A DNA stretch of 40,703 nt from Caldifarciminota bacterium (GCA_023131835.1 JAGLZA010000183.1:1-40703), one strand, 5' to 3'; numbered from the stretch's first letter, positions 27,200 through 36,498 are shown. Numbers and translations: made by a program. Notes: generated by a model not told the origin, from the letters alone.

Positions 27200-28211
27200 T
27201 ATTTACTATATCCACTATTTTATTTACGATTTTTTCTAAAGGTAGAACAAAGTCCACATATCCAGTATTAATAGCCGCTTTTGGCATACCAAAGACCACA
27301 GAGGTTTCGCTATCTTGGACGATAATTATTCCACCCTTGCGTTTTACACTCCTTATCCCTATGGAGCCATCCCTTCCCATTCCAGTAAGGATTATTGCAA
27401 TCATAAATCCATTGAAGAATTTTGATGCAGAATTCATAGTTATATCAGCAGAGGGACGGATACCGTGGAGGGGTGGTCTTTTATTTAGTTTAATTCGATT
27501 GTTTTTATCCAGTTCCAGATGAAAACCTCCGGGAGCAATCAGGGCTTCTCCTTTTTTTAGATGGTCTCCTTCACTCGCTTCCTTCACTTCAATCTTACAA
27601 TGTTTGTTTAATCTTTTAGCAAAAGCATCTGTAAAGCCCTCGGGCATATGTTGGATAACAATTATCCCTGATGCAAGATCGGGTGGCAGGTGAGAGAGTA
27701 GAAGCTTGATTGTTCGGGGGCCTCCTGTTGAGGCAGCTGCTATAATAAGCGTCTTCATATCAGTTGCAGTAACTGGACTTCTTATTAATTCCACATCCCT
27801 TTTGGCTATTTGCAGGTTTGCCCGGGCGGCAATTTTTACCTTTTTTAAAATATCCTGTGAGACCTCTCTTATATTAAGAGAAACAGTGCCCCCAGGTTTT
27901 TCAACGAAATCAATAGCACCGGCTTCTAATGCCTCAAATGTTTTCTGGGCTCCTTTTTTTGTATGTGCTGATACCATAATAATAGGAGTTGGGTCCTCAT
28001 CCATAATTCTTCTGACTGCTGTGATACCATCCATCCCGGGCATTTCTACATCCATAGTAATTACATCCGGCCTGAGGAGATATGTTTTTTCTATTGCTTC
28101 ATTTCCGCTTGACGCTGTGCCAATCACATTGATGGATGGATCCCTGGCAAGGATATCAGCCAGAGTCTTTCTCATAAATGCCGAATCATCAACGATTAGA
28201 ACATCAGTCAA
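27192..28211 (-). CDS. cheB: Protein-glutamate methylesterase CheB
   Basis: CheB (339 residues) removes methyl groups from receptors when its receiver domain is phosphorylated. The receiver (1-120) has the acceptor Asp54 in TMDVEMPGMDG. The esterase domain has the Ser161-His188-Asp281 triad in AAASTGGP, IQHMPEGF and GMGRDGS. The start is TTG 28211 overlapping the cheD stop as TTGA. With cheR and cheD beside it, this is a full receptor-adaptation set; the kinase that would phosphorylate it is not in the window. Confidence 0.95.
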   Translation of the reverse strand: MTDVLIVDDSAFMRKTLADILARDPSINVIGTASSGNEAIEKTYLLRPDVITMDVEMPGMDGITAVRRIMDEDPTPIIMVSAHTKKGAQKTFEALEAGAIDFVEKPGGTVSLNIREVSQDILKKVKIAARANLQIAKRDVELIRSPVTATDMKTLIIAAASTGGPRTIKLLLSHLPPDLASGIIVIQHMPEGFTDAFAKRLNKHCKIEVKEASEGDHLKKGEALIAPGGFHLELDKNNRIKLNKRPPLHGIRPSADITMNSASKFFNGFMIAIILTGMGRDGSIGIRSVKRKGGIIIVQDSETSVVFGMPKAAINTGYVDFVLPLEKIVNKIVDIVNNV

Positions 28212-28690
28212 ATAATCTTCTCCTCTCTTGAATAAGAATTTATTCGTACACTTCCATTTGATAGATTAAATTCCACTGATCTTCCGTAGTCACCTCCTAT
28301 ATCCTCTCCTACAATAGGGATTTTAAGACTCTTCAGTATCTCTCGTGCTTTCTCAGCATTCCTTTTTCCAACTGCATTTTCCTTGTTTTTGAGCAAATCC
28401 ACAAACATTACTGCACCACCTATTATCTTAGCTTTTATCATAGATGGATTTGCCCCGAATTCTATAGTTTTTTCCAGGAGCAATTGAATACCTGAATCGG
28501 CATATTTTGAAGTTCTTTCCTTTTTGGGATTCTCGGGAAGTAAAAAATGCAACATTCCACCCAACTTTTTTGCTTCATCGTAAAGGGTTACTGCTACACA
28601 TGACCCCAATCCGAAGGTTATGAGAATAACGGGATTTTCTGCAATCTGGTATTGGCCTGTTCTTACATGTATTTTTTTAGTTTTTTGCAT
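28208..28690 (-). CDS. cheD: Chemoreceptor glutamine deamidase CheD
   Basis: CheD (160 residues) deamidates glutamines of chemoreceptors to make methylation sites. Catalytic residues are Thr25, Cys31 (GLGSCVAV) and His48 (GGMLHFLLP), with the same spacing as in Thermotoga CheD (6 and 17 residues). The frame runs on upstream to 28762, but ATG 28690 has AGGAATAGG in front and gives the usual MQKTKKIHVRTGQYQ start. The gene overlaps cheR by 14 bases. Confidence 0.93.
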   Translation of the reverse strand: MQKTKKIHVRTGQYQIAENPVILITFGLGSCVAVTLYDEAKKLGGMLHFLLPENPKKERTSKYADSGIQLLLEKTIEFGANPSMIKAKIIGGAVMFVDLLKNKENAVGKRNAEKAREILKSLKIPIVGEDIGGDYGRSVEFNLSNGSVRINSYSREEKII

Positions 28691-29450
28691 ATATCCTATT
28701 CCTGATATCGTATGGTTTAAATACTTCCTTTGCGCTCCCTGCAAGTGACTCAATCTTTCCAAGAATCAGATAACCACCTGGTTTTAATGCTTCATAGAAA
28801 CGGAGTAGCGTTTGTTCTTGAAAAGCCTTGTTGAGATATATCAATACATTCCTACAGATTGTCAGGTCAAATGCCATCTTAAAAGCTATAGATTTGAGGT
28901 CTAAATTCTCGAATTTAACTGATGAGCGGATTTCATTTATTAACCTATAGTCTAGACCCTCTCTTATAAAATATCTTTTCTTTATTTCAGGGTCTATCTC
29001 GATTAAGGAAATCTTCTTATATATTCCATTTTTAGCTTTCTCGATCACCTCAGAATCAATATCAGTACCGATTATTGAACAATCCATATTCAGTTTATGG
29101 CAGAGGATTGATAGAGAATATGCTTCAGCACCGTCTGCACAACCAGCACTCCAGATGGAGGGGTTAGTGAGTGTAGGTAAAATCTCTTTTTCTAAGACCC
29201 GAAAGACTTCCCTGTTTCTAAAGAATCTTGTTAGATTTATTGTCAGGACTCTTTTCAGACGTTCTACCTCTTCTTTATCTTTCATAAGTAGAATACTATA
29301 TTCCTGATAATCATCAATTCCAAGACGCCTCATCCTTGCTTTGATCCTTCTCCGCAGGGGTTTAAGCTTATAATGCTCGGGCTCGAAATCCATAACCTTC
29401 TTGATTGTATCTGTGACGATACCGAAATCAGGTTCTTCTATTTTCTTCAT
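28677..29450 (-). CDS. cheR: Chemotaxis protein methyltransferase CheR
   Basis: CheR (257 residues) transfers methyl groups from S-adenosylmethionine to receptor glutamates. The N-terminal helical domain includes YKLKPLRRRIKARMRRLG; the SAM-binding fold has WSAGCADGAEAYSLSILC, GTDIDSEVIEKAK and FDLTICRNVLIYL. The usual GEEPYS of motif I is GAEAYS, a small deviation. There is no extra C-terminal domain. It overlaps the PATAN-TPR gene by 23 bases. Confidence 0.93.
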   Translation of the reverse strand: MKKIEEPDFGIVTDTIKKVMDFEPEHYKLKPLRRRIKARMRRLGIDDYQEYSILLMKDKEEVERLKRVLTINLTRFFRNREVFRVLEKEILPTLTNPSIWSAGCADGAEAYSLSILCHKLNMDCSIIGTDIDSEVIEKAKNGIYKKISLIEIDPEIKKRYFIREGLDYRLINEIRSSVKFENLDLKSIAFKMAFDLTICRNVLIYLNKAFQEQTLLRFYEALKPGGYLILGKIESLAGSAKEVFKPYDIRNRIYAKN

Positions 29451-31014
29451 CTTCTTCCGCCAGTTTAATGGTTCTTTTGATGGTTTGGTTGCGAGGTGCT
29501 AAATTTAATGCCTTTTTCCAGTTATACTTAGCCTCTTTTCTTAGTCCTTTCTGGAATAGTATATTGCCTTTTTTGAAGAATAGATCCCAATCTTCTATAC
29601 CAGCAGATATTGCTGCATCAATTCTTCTTTCGCATAGGTCATATGTCCCATTTTTGTAGTAATGATCTATAATCGCCTTTGTCAATTTCAAGGATGAATG
29701 ATCTACCTCCAATCCTCTTTTATATACCTCTACCGCTTTTTTATCTTCTTTTAGTGTTTTATACAATTTTCCAAGATTATGATAATACTCTCCAAATTGT
29801 GGGTTTTTCTTCAGGCCTTCCTTGAAATGCTTAAGAGCTTCTTCAATCTTACCTTTCTTAATTAATGTGTATGAATAATAGAAGTGTGTGTGTGTTGTTG
29901 GTTTTTCTATCTTTCCAAGTGTTTCCAATGCTTCATCTATCCTGGCCATTTCAATCAAAAGAATAGCCTTGTTAAGGAGTATAGTGGAGTTGGTTTCTCC
30001 TTTCGTTAGTGCATCCTCTATATATTTAAGGGCAGTTTCCTTATCACCCAGGATATCTGTTATGACAGATAGATTATTAAGGAGGATTGCTGATTCTTCT
30101 TTTTTGATTAGAGAGTTGAAGATGCCCCTTGCTTTTTCAATCTCTCCTGTTTTAAAATGTATAGTGCCCATATAGAAGAGAATTTCTCTGTTGTCTGGTT
30201 CTATTTCAAGGAATCGGGTAAATTCCCTTACCGCTTCTCCTAACATTCCTATTTGCAAGAAAGCAATTCCTAAATTCCTGTGCTCTTTGATCCTTATTTT
30301 TTCCTTCTTAAGAGATGTTCTATCCAGTTTAGTTTTTTTGATAATTCCCTTCTTTACTAATTTTGATAATGTATGGAGAGCTTTTAGTTCATCCATTGAT
30401 ACTGATTTCATTATACTTGCAACCGTTTCTTTTCCATCTATCATATTCACCACAATTCTCTCATCATCGCTAAGGCCTGATTCTGGAATTTCCCCTTTGG
30501 TCAGTATACTATCCCTGGTGAAGAGTGCTACGGATCTAAACTCATCCTGAAGGACAGCAGATTCAATGAGTATATCATCGACAGAAATTCTTAAAGGAAC
30601 TCCCTGTTTTCGCTGTTTTTTTAAGGGGTCAAAGATAAAAGAACCATTATTCCATTCGGATAACTCAACAATTGTATCCAGTATCTGTTTTCTGAGAATT
30701 TTTTCAAGAGTGTCAGTATCTATTAGATCTAATTCAATCAGGATCTTCCCAATAGGAGTATCAGGCTCTTCCTTTTGCAAATTGAGGACTTCGTTCAGGG
30801 TTTGTTGGTCAATATATCCCTGTTTAACAAGTATTTTTCCGAGTTTGTCCTCTCTGTTTATCCAATAAACCTGGGTGAGTTTTCCAGCATCCATATAGAG
30901 ATTGACCAGGTTCTCCTCATTCGTTATAACAAGTTCTCCTGTTTTATTACCTATTGAAAGCATCTGAAGTATGTCGGCTATCGTCATATCAGTAAGAGAT
31001 CCTTTGATTGGCAT
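29428..31014 (-). CDS. PATAN (DUF4388)-TPR protein
   Basis: This 528-residue cytoplasmic protein begins with the PATAN/DUF4388 domain (KGSLTDMTIADILQMLSIGNKTGEL), continues through two copies of a GspE-N-like motif (GKILVKQGYIDQQTLNEVL and GKILIELDLIDTDTLEKIL, about 58-112) and ends in eight or more TPR units (about 245-520). PATAN proteins are partners of MglA and response regulators in surface motility, so it could be an effector of the adjacent MglA. ATG 31014 is preceded by GAGGAGT. Confidence 0.88.
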   Translation of the reverse strand: MPIKGSLTDMTIADILQMLSIGNKTGELVITNEENLVNLYMDAGKLTQVYWINREDKLGKILVKQGYIDQQTLNEVLNLQKEEPDTPIGKILIELDLIDTDTLEKILRKQILDTIVELSEWNNGSFIFDPLKKQRKQGVPLRISVDDILIESAVLQDEFRSVALFTRDSILTKGEIPESGLSDDERIVVNMIDGKETVASIMKSVSMDELKALHTLSKLVKKGIIKKTKLDRTSLKKEKIRIKEHRNLGIAFLQIGMLGEAVREFTRFLEIEPDNREILFYMGTIHFKTGEIEKARGIFNSLIKKEESAILLNNLSVITDILGDKETALKYIEDALTKGETNSTILLNKAILLIEMARIDEALETLGKIEKPTTHTHFYYSYTLIKKGKIEEALKHFKEGLKKNPQFGEYYHNLGKLYKTLKEDKKAVEVYKRGLEVDHSSLKLTKAIIDHYYKNGTYDLCERRIDAAISAGIEDWDLFFKKGNILFQKGLRKEAKYNWKKALNLAPRNQTIKRTIKLAEEDEENRRT

Positions 31015-31015
31015 T

Positions 31016-32161
31016 TTAATACTCCTCTATTAATCGAAAACTATTATCCTTCAATTCGAGACTAATCTCGTTTATCAGATTTTCTATATTGACCTGATTG
31101 GTCTTCTTTGTATCAAATTCTTCTGCAGGAGGTTGCATTGTTTCATGGTCGGTTGTCGATAGACTCTCCTGGATTTTTTCGAACTCATCGATTTTGTTTG
31201 TCAACCATTCTACTCTTTCTGGGTCAAAAAGTGCCTCTTCTATCTCTTTAGACTCATTGTGAGTCAGGACAGATGTATCAAATAATGCATCTATTTCAAG
31301 TATACCATATCGTCTCTGGAGTTCGATGAGTCGTTGTATATCCATAGTAAATGATACAAACTCACTTGTTATCTTTTCAATGGGTCCATCAATAACCCTT
31401 TTTATTCGTTCAACATTGAATCCTTTCATTTTCCAAACATACATCTTGGATCGATATTCATCCCGGAGGCTCTCTTCCCTTTCTGTTCCACCTAACGTTT
31501 CTGGTATATCCTCTTTGACCTCATTGATGAATTGATCAAATTCTCCTCTTATTCGCTTTTTTTCTCTGGATGAAGTTTCTTTTTCTGGTTCATCCGGAGT
31601 GACATATCCGAAGAGTTTTGTTTTTTTTATTGCTCCTATTGCCTGACTTATTGTATGTATATCCTTGTCAATTAACTTATTTATTGTTTCTGAAGGAAAT
31701 CCTTTACCAAGGACATTTAGGACCTTCCTTTTGGATTTTTTGTCAAATCTATTTATCTTGACGATGACCCCGGCTTCTATGCGTGATATAATCCTATCTG
31801 ATATATCAAGTAAAGAGGGTGGGCAATCTGCTGTGTAGACTATCTGTTTATCTAATTCCTTGAAATAACTGGTAATCTCAAACAGGGTTTCGGGAACTGG
31901 AGACCTTGTAGGCAGGAGTTGAATATCTTCCAGTATCAAAAGGTCATAATCCAGGTATTCGTTCAGTTGTGCTGGTTGAAACTCCTTGGATTTGATAAGC
32001 AAAGAAGTTCCCCGATATTCCTCGGCCATCTTGCTGACAAGAAAGGATTTTCCCGTTCCTGAAGTGCCATAGATGTAGAGGGGGTTAACCTGGTTGGATT
32101 CCAGTGCTTCTTTGATGGCTTTTATTACTTCAGCATTAAAATTTCCATATATTATATCCAT
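31016..32161 (-). CDS. DnaA-like AAA+ ATPase without a DNA-binding domain
   Basis: The N-terminal 185 residues look like the DnaA/Hda ATPase: YGNFNAEVIKAI, Walker A GTSGTGKS, Walker B LLILEDIQLL, and SDRIISRIEAG as sensor and arginine-finger region. The usual DnaA domain IV (helix-turn-helix) is missing. Instead the C-terminal half is charged and coiled-coil-like, with the motif WKMKGFNVERI and later DPERVEWLTNKIDEFEK. ATG 32161 leaves one base after the mglA stop and has AGG before it; a GTG at 32170 is an alternative. The role is unknown; location next to mglA suggests polarity or motility. Confidence 0.82.
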   Translation of the reverse strand: MDIIYGNFNAEVIKAIKEALESNQVNPLYIYGTSGTGKSFLVSKMAEEYRGTSLLIKSKEFQPAQLNEYLDYDLLILEDIQLLPTRSPVPETLFEITSYFKELDKQIVYTADCPPSLLDISDRIISRIEAGVIVKINRFDKKSKRKVLNVLGKGFPSETINKLIDKDIHTISQAIGAIKKTKLFGYVTPDEPEKETSSREKKRIRGEFDQFINEVKEDIPETLGGTEREESLRDEYRSKMYVWKMKGFNVERIKRVIDGPIEKITSEFVSFTMDIQRLIELQRRYGILEIDALFDTSVLTHNESKEIEEALFDPERVEWLTNKIDEFEKIQESLSTTDHETMQPPAEEFDTKKTNQVNIENLINEISLELKDNSFRLIEEY

Positions 32162-32162
32162 T

Positions 32163-32756
32163 TTAGACACCTAAATTCCTTTTTACTTTTTTTAAAACCG
32201 ATATTCCAACAGCCTTAAATACCTTAATGACTCCCATTCCTTTTGTGGCAGTAGCAGGAAAGGATGGAAATCCTGTGTGATTCAACCGATTGTCAAATTC
32301 TTCTATTGGTGTGATATTAGAGAGATCACGTTTATTATACTCCAGAATAATTGGGATTTCATTTATATCAACATTGAATTCTTTCAGGTTTTCAAGTAGA
32401 TTATCCCAGCTCCACAGATTATCCCCGAGTCTGTCCTCCTGGGAATCGGCTATAAAGACTATTCCATCTGCACCCTGTAATACCAGTTTTCTTGTGGAGT
32501 CATAGTAAACCTGCCCGGGGACAGTATAGACCTGAAGTCTTGCTTTAAACCCCCTGAAGTTTCCTAATTCTATAGGTAAAAAGTCAAAGAAGAGAGTTCT
32601 ATCCTGCTTGGTTGCCAGTGAGATAAGCTCCGTTTTCCTGCTCTTAGGTATCTTTGAATATATGTATTTTATATTTGTTGTTTTTCCTGACCTCCCAGGT
32701 CCATAATATACTATTTTGCATATTACTTCTCTGGAAGCATGTTTAATAACCGCCAT
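32163..32756 (-). CDS. mglA: MglA-type small GTPase
   Basis: MglA (197 residues) is a Ras-like switch that marks the leading pole and controls motility machines. The P-loop is GPGRSGKTTN (19-28); TVPGQVYYDSTRKLVLQGAD (78-97) has the TVPG form of switch II typical of MglA in place of DxxG; the guanine motif is NKRD (141-144). No MglB (Roadblock) gene is beside it; its GAP must be elsewhere or different. It overlaps thiE by 14 bases. Confidence 0.95.
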   Translation of the reverse strand: MAVIKHASREVICKIVYYGPGRSGKTTNIKYIYSKIPKSRKTELISLATKQDRTLFFDFLPIELGNFRGFKARLQVYTVPGQVYYDSTRKLVLQGADGIVFIADSQEDRLGDNLWSWDNLLENLKEFNVDINEIPIILEYNKRDLSNITPIEEFDNRLNHTGFPSFPATATKGMGVIKVFKAVGISVLKKVKRNLGV

Positions 32757-33363
32757 ATTTATTAATTACTGTTGTAAGTTTTTTTGCATTCTTTATTATA
32801 TCTCCCTTAAAGAGTGATTTAGATACTGCAATTCCATAGGCACCTATAGTAAGGAGAGATTCAGCATTCTGGGAATTTATTCCACCAATTACGACGAGAG
32901 GTATTGTTATGTCTTTCCTGATAGAAGGTATGATGTCCATTGGTAATATTTTTTTCGAAGGTTTGGTATGAGAGTGATAGAATGGTCCTATGGCAACATA
33001 ATCAGCACCTTCTGCTTCTGCCTTAAGCGCTTCTTCTTTACTTTTAACTGTTTTTCCAATAAGCCCAGTAAAGTATCGTCTAACAATCGGTAGAGGTAAA
33101 TCATTGGCACCAATGTGGACACCATCTGCTTCTGATGCCTCAGCAATATCATAGCGGTCGTTGATGAAGATCTTCATACCCATTTCTTTTCCCAACCGAG
33201 TGATTGAAATAGCTTCTTCGTAGAAATCGCGATCAGAAATGTTTTTTTCTCTCAATTGTATTGTCTTTATTCCTCCTTCTCCTGCTTTTCTTACAGATTC
33301 AATCACTGAATCACCACAATATCTTCTATCGGTTATACCAACGAGCCTAAGGTAAATATCCAA
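32743..33363 (-). CDS. thiE: Thiamine-phosphate synthase family protein (ThiE/TenI-like)
   Basis: A 206-residue TIM-barrel protein of the ThiE/TenI group. ThiE joins the pyrimidine and thiazole parts of thiamine. Seen are [58 protein letters not shown] and [12 protein letters not shown]. The block normally GxSxH in ThiE is [10 protein letters not shown] here, so catalysis or specificity may differ, and a TenI-like role is possible. It starts with TTG 33363, overlapping accC by 17 bases. No room for a TPP riboswitch upstream. Confidence 0.82.
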   Translation of the reverse strand: MDIYLRLVGITDRRYCGDSVIESVRKAGEGGIKTIQLREKNISDRDFYEEAISITRLGKEMGMKIFINDRYDIAEASEADGVHIGANDLPLPIVRRYFTGLIGKTVKSKEEALKAEAEGADYVAIGPFYHSHTKPSKKILPMDIIPSIRKDITIPLVVIGGINSQNAESLLTIGAYGIAVSKSLFKGDIIKNAKKLTTVINKYGGY

Positions 33364-34693
33364 GTTTTTTTATGAACCCGGTATTTATCTTTCCTTCCTT
33401 AAAATCAGGATGCTTAAGAATCTCTTTATGTATTGGAATAGTGGTTGGGACTCCTCTAATCACTAATTCATCCAGGGCTCTGAGCAATCTTTTTCTACTA
33501 TGCTCTCTATCCGTTCCATGGGAGATCAATTTAAGAAGGAGTGAATCATAATGGGGGGGGACTGTATAACCCTGGTAGATATGGCTGTCTATCCTTATAC
33601 CAGGACCTCCGGGGAAATGCAATGCATTAATAGTCCCGGGTCTGGGGGTAAATCCCTTTGTGTGGTCTTCTGCGTTTATCCTGACCTCTATAGAATGACC
33701 TCTCATATGGATCTGATTTTGTTTAGGTGTCAGAATTGGTTCTCCCCCTGCGATCCTTATCTGTTCACTGACAAGATCTATATCCGTTACCATCTCTGTC
33801 ACGGTATGCTCAACCTGAATTCTGGTATTCATCTCCATGAAATAGAACCCACCATTCGTTTCCAAAAGAAACTCAAAGGTTCCTGCAGATTGATATCCCA
33901 GCTGCCTGGTCCCGGCAACTGCAGCTTTACCCATTGCTTCCCGTAATTTTTTATCAACTGCAGTAGATGGAGATTCTTCCGTCAATTTTTGGTGTCGCCT
34001 CTGGATGGAACATTCACGTTCCCCCAGATGGATGACATTTCCAAAAGAGTCTGCTAATATCTGAATTTCTATATGCCTTGGATTCTCAATAAATTTTTCT
34101 ATATATAATCGGTTGTCTCCGAATGCTGCCTGAGCTTCTGATTTTGCCATTCTGAAGCCTGCCTTTAGCTCTAATTCGTTTTTTGCAATTCGCATGCCCC
34201 TTCCACCGCCGCCACTCACCGCCTTAACTATTACTGGATACTTTATTTTTTCGGCGATTGTTAATCCTTCTTTTATATCCTGAACGACTCCATCGCTTCC
34301 GGGAGTAACAGGAACACCTGCTTCTTTCATTACCTTTCTTGCTTCCGCTTTATCTCCCATCTTTTTTATTGTCCCGGAAGGTGGTCCAATAAAGATGAAA
34401 TTGTTATCTTCGCACGCCTCTGCAAAGGCCGGGTTTTCAGCCAGAAATCCGTAGCCAGGGTGTATGGCATCCGCACCTGTCACTTCTGCCGCTGCTATTA
34501 TTCTTGGTATATTGAGATAACTCTCATTAGGTGGAGACTTTCCGATACATACTGATTCATCAGCAAAGCAGACATGAAGTGAATCCTCATCTGCTTCTGA
34601 GAAGACAGCAACAGTATTTATCCTGAGGTCCTTTGCAGCCCTGATTATCCTCAGGGCTATTTCTCCTCTGTTGGCTATCAATATCTTCTTCAT
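33347..34693 (-). CDS. accC: Acetyl-CoA carboxylase, biotin carboxylase subunit
   Basis: AccC (448 residues) carboxylates the biotin on AccB using ATP and bicarbonate, the first step of fatty-acid synthesis. The ATP-grasp signatures are present: [26 protein letters not shown] and [16 protein letters not shown]. The start [15 protein letters not shown] is standard. It is separated from its partner accB by pilT, an unusual arrangement. Confidence 0.97.
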   Translation of the reverse strand: MKKILIANRGEIALRIIRAAKDLRINTVAVFSEADEDSLHVCFADESVCIGKSPPNESYLNIPRIIAAAEVTGADAIHPGYGFLAENPAFAEACEDNNFIFIGPPSGTIKKMGDKAEARKVMKEAGVPVTPGSDGVVQDIKEGLTIAEKIKYPVIVKAVSGGGGRGMRIAKNELELKAGFRMAKSEAQAAFGDNRLYIEKFIENPRHIEIQILADSFGNVIHLGERECSIQRRHQKLTEESPSTAVDKKLREAMGKAAVAGTRQLGYQSAGTFEFLLETNGGFYFMEMNTRIQVEHTVTEMVTDIDLVSEQIRIAGGEPILTPKQNQIHMRGHSIEVRINAEDHTKGFTPRPGTINALHFPGGPGIRIDSHIYQGYTVPPHYDSLLLKLISHGTDREHSRKRLLRALDELVIRGVPTTIPIHKEILKHPDFKEGKINTGFIKKLGYLP

Positions 34694-34696
34694 ATT

Positions 34697-35779
34697 TTAC
34701 CATTTTGAAGAAGATTGTTGAATCCCCTTCAGTCTCATCTGGAATTCGTCAGGGTTTGTGACATTCTCAAGAGCGGTTTCGAGGTCTACTATACCCTCTT
34801 TATAGATTGACATAATAGATTGATCAAATGAGTGCATTTGATACTGACTGCCATCAGTAATAGCCTCTGGAATCTTCAGTGTTTTCATTTCGTCTAACAG
34901 ATATTCCCTGATGGTGGATGTTGAGATAAGGATCTCTGTGGCAGGTAGCCTGCCTGTCCCATCTTTTCTTGGTAGAAGTCGGAGTGAAACAATCCCCTTC
35001 AAGACACTTGCCAGTAAGACTCTAACATGTAGATGTTGATGCGGAGGAAAGAAACTGATAATCCTGTTAATGGTTTCTGATGCATTTAATGTGTGAAGGG
35101 TGGAGAATACCAGATGTCCTGTATCTGCTGCTTGCATTGCAATTTCTATTGTTTCAACATCTCTTATCTCTCCTATCATTATTACATCTGGATCCTGCCG
35201 GAGTATATAGCGGAGGGAATTGGCAAAACTATTGGTATCGGTGCCAATTTCCCTCTGTGATATAATGGAACCTTTGTCCATAAAAAGATATTCTATAGGG
35301 TCTTCAATAGTTATAATATGTTTTTTTCTGTTCTGGTTGATATATTCTAACATCGCCGCCAGGGTAGTAGATTTTCCCGAACCAGTGGTTCCTGTTGCAA
35401 GAACAAGCCCCCTTGTTGTAAATGCGAGGGCTTTAAGTATGGGAGGAAGATTGAGTTCATCAATCGATTTTATCTCATGAGGAATGGTTCTAAGGGCAAT
35501 AGCAATACTACCTCTCTGCATATAGATATTTACACGAAATCTGGCAAGTCCAGGGATTCCGATGCCAAAATCTGCTTCCTTTTCTTTTGCGAAATGTTGT
35601 TGTTGTTCTTTGGTCATAAGTGATGAGGCAGCCCGCCTGAGGTCTTCCTTGTTTAGCGGGTCCATTTTCAAAGGCGTAAGAATCCCATGTATTCTAAATA
35701 TCGGTGGATTCCCAACCTTGAGATGTAGGTCGGATGCTTTAGAATCAAGCATTTTTTTGAAAATAGGTTTGAGTTGCAT
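34697..35779 (-). CDS. pilT: Type IV pilus retraction ATPase PilT
   Basis: PilT (360 residues) is the hexameric ATPase that depolymerises type IV pili for twitching. The N-terminal KASDLHLKVGNPPIFRIHG, Walker A GTTGSGKST, Asp box ITIEDPIEYLF, Walker B DPDVIMIGEIRD and His box GHLVFSTLHT are all intact. The C-terminal AIRNLIRE motif of classical PilT reads TSTIREYLLDE, so it is altered. The gene sits between accB and accC with 3-4 base gaps and lies in the same transcript as mglA. Confidence 0.95.
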   Translation of the reverse strand: MQLKPIFKKMLDSKASDLHLKVGNPPIFRIHGILTPLKMDPLNKEDLRRAASSLMTKEQQQHFAKEKEADFGIGIPGLARFRVNIYMQRGSIAIALRTIPHEIKSIDELNLPPILKALAFTTRGLVLATGTTGSGKSTTLAAMLEYINQNRKKHIITIEDPIEYLFMDKGSIISQREIGTDTNSFANSLRYILRQDPDVIMIGEIRDVETIEIAMQAADTGHLVFSTLHTLNASETINRIISFFPPHQHLHVRVLLASVLKGIVSLRLLPRKDGTGRLPATEILISTSTIREYLLDEMKTLKIPEAITDGSQYQMHSFDQSIMSIYKEGIVDLETALENVTNPDEFQMRLKGIQQSSSKW

Positions 35780-35783
35780 CTGT

Positions 35784-36233
35784 TTATGCCTTTTTTATGA
35801 CGAATAATCCCTGGTTGTATTCCACAGGTTTTTCATTGGCTACTAATACATCAGCGATTTCACCTGAGACATCGGATTCAATCTCATTCATTATCTTCAT
35901 TGCTTCTATTATGCAAACTATATCTCCTTTTTTGATGTGGTCGCCCTTTTCTACATAGGGGGGAGCATCAGGGGCAGGAGCACTGTAGAATGTTCCCACC
36001 ATAGGAGAAGCAATTGTGTGAAGATTATCATCTCTTTCTTCCTTTTTTTCTTTAGGAACCTCTACCGCCACTTCAGTGTCAGGGGGTGGCTTCACTATGA
36101 CTTCTTCTTGTTTTGGCGATTGGTGTTGGATTTTCGATATCCTTATTCTGGTCCCAAATCTGGAAATCTCTATCTCTCCTATCTTACTCCCTTCAACCAA
36201 TTCTATCAACTGCTTGATAAATGATAACCTCAT
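35784..36233 (-). CDS. accB: Acetyl-CoA carboxylase, biotin carboxyl carrier protein
   Basis: AccB (149 residues) carries the biotin that shuttles CO2 from AccC to the carboxyltransferase. The biotinyl domain (about 72-149) has the attachment motif EAMKIMNEI, with Lys113 the modified residue. A Pro/Lys/Glu linker (about 40-70) connects it to an N-terminal helical region. The frame opens at ATG 36245, but the promoter just upstream would start RNA near 36251, and GGGGGAA (from 36243) serves ATG 36233, so I chose 36233. Confidence 0.94.
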   Translation of the reverse strand: MRLSFIKQLIELVEGSKIGEIEISRFGTRIRISKIQHQSPKQEEVIVKPPPDTEVAVEVPKEKKEERDDNLHTIASPMVGTFYSAPAPDAPPYVEKGDHIKKGDIVCIIEAMKIMNEIESDVSGEIADVLVANEKPVEYNQGLFVIKKA

Positions 36234-36257
36234 ATTTTCCCCCATTTTCTTTTCTAA

Positions 36258-36286
36258 AATATATGAATGAAGTATGCATAAGTCAA
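36258..36286 (-). promoter_or_regulatory. Sigma-70-type promoter of the accB-recX gene run
   Basis: Read on the minus strand: TTGACT (36286-36281), a 17-base spacer, TATATT (36263-36258). The start of RNA would be near 36251, giving a leader of about 18 bases to ATG 36233. It is the only good promoter I see ahead of the 21-gene run. Confidence 0.8.
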
Positions 36287-36498
36287 GTGTCTAAATAAGA
36301 TTTGACATCCTTTACGCAAAATTATTCCCTTCCCTCCCCCCCTTTATTTTGCCACAGAGGGCACAGAGCCCTTCACCTCCCTTAATTTTTGTAATTCAAG
36401 AGGAAGAAGAGCACACCACCCTTCCACCAAATTATTAACCACAGAGGGCGCAGAAAACGCAAAGTCTAACCACTCCTCTATCGTATTATTCCCCATTA
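36287..36498. other. Non-coding spacer upstream of the accB operon
   Basis: There is no gene here. It holds two of the 9-bp-periodic phrases: GCCACAGAGGGCACAGAG (36350-36367) and ACCACAGAGGGCGCAGAAAA (36439-36458). The rest is C/T-rich with nothing recognisable. Confidence 0.6.

Noticed and set aside
33347-33420. TPP riboswitch before the thiE-like gene
   Set aside because: The gene starts inside accC, leaving no leader, and no thi-box sequence is visible.
36302-36330. TTGACA on the plus strand at 36302
   Set aside because: No -10 box at the right distance and no plus-strand gene follows.
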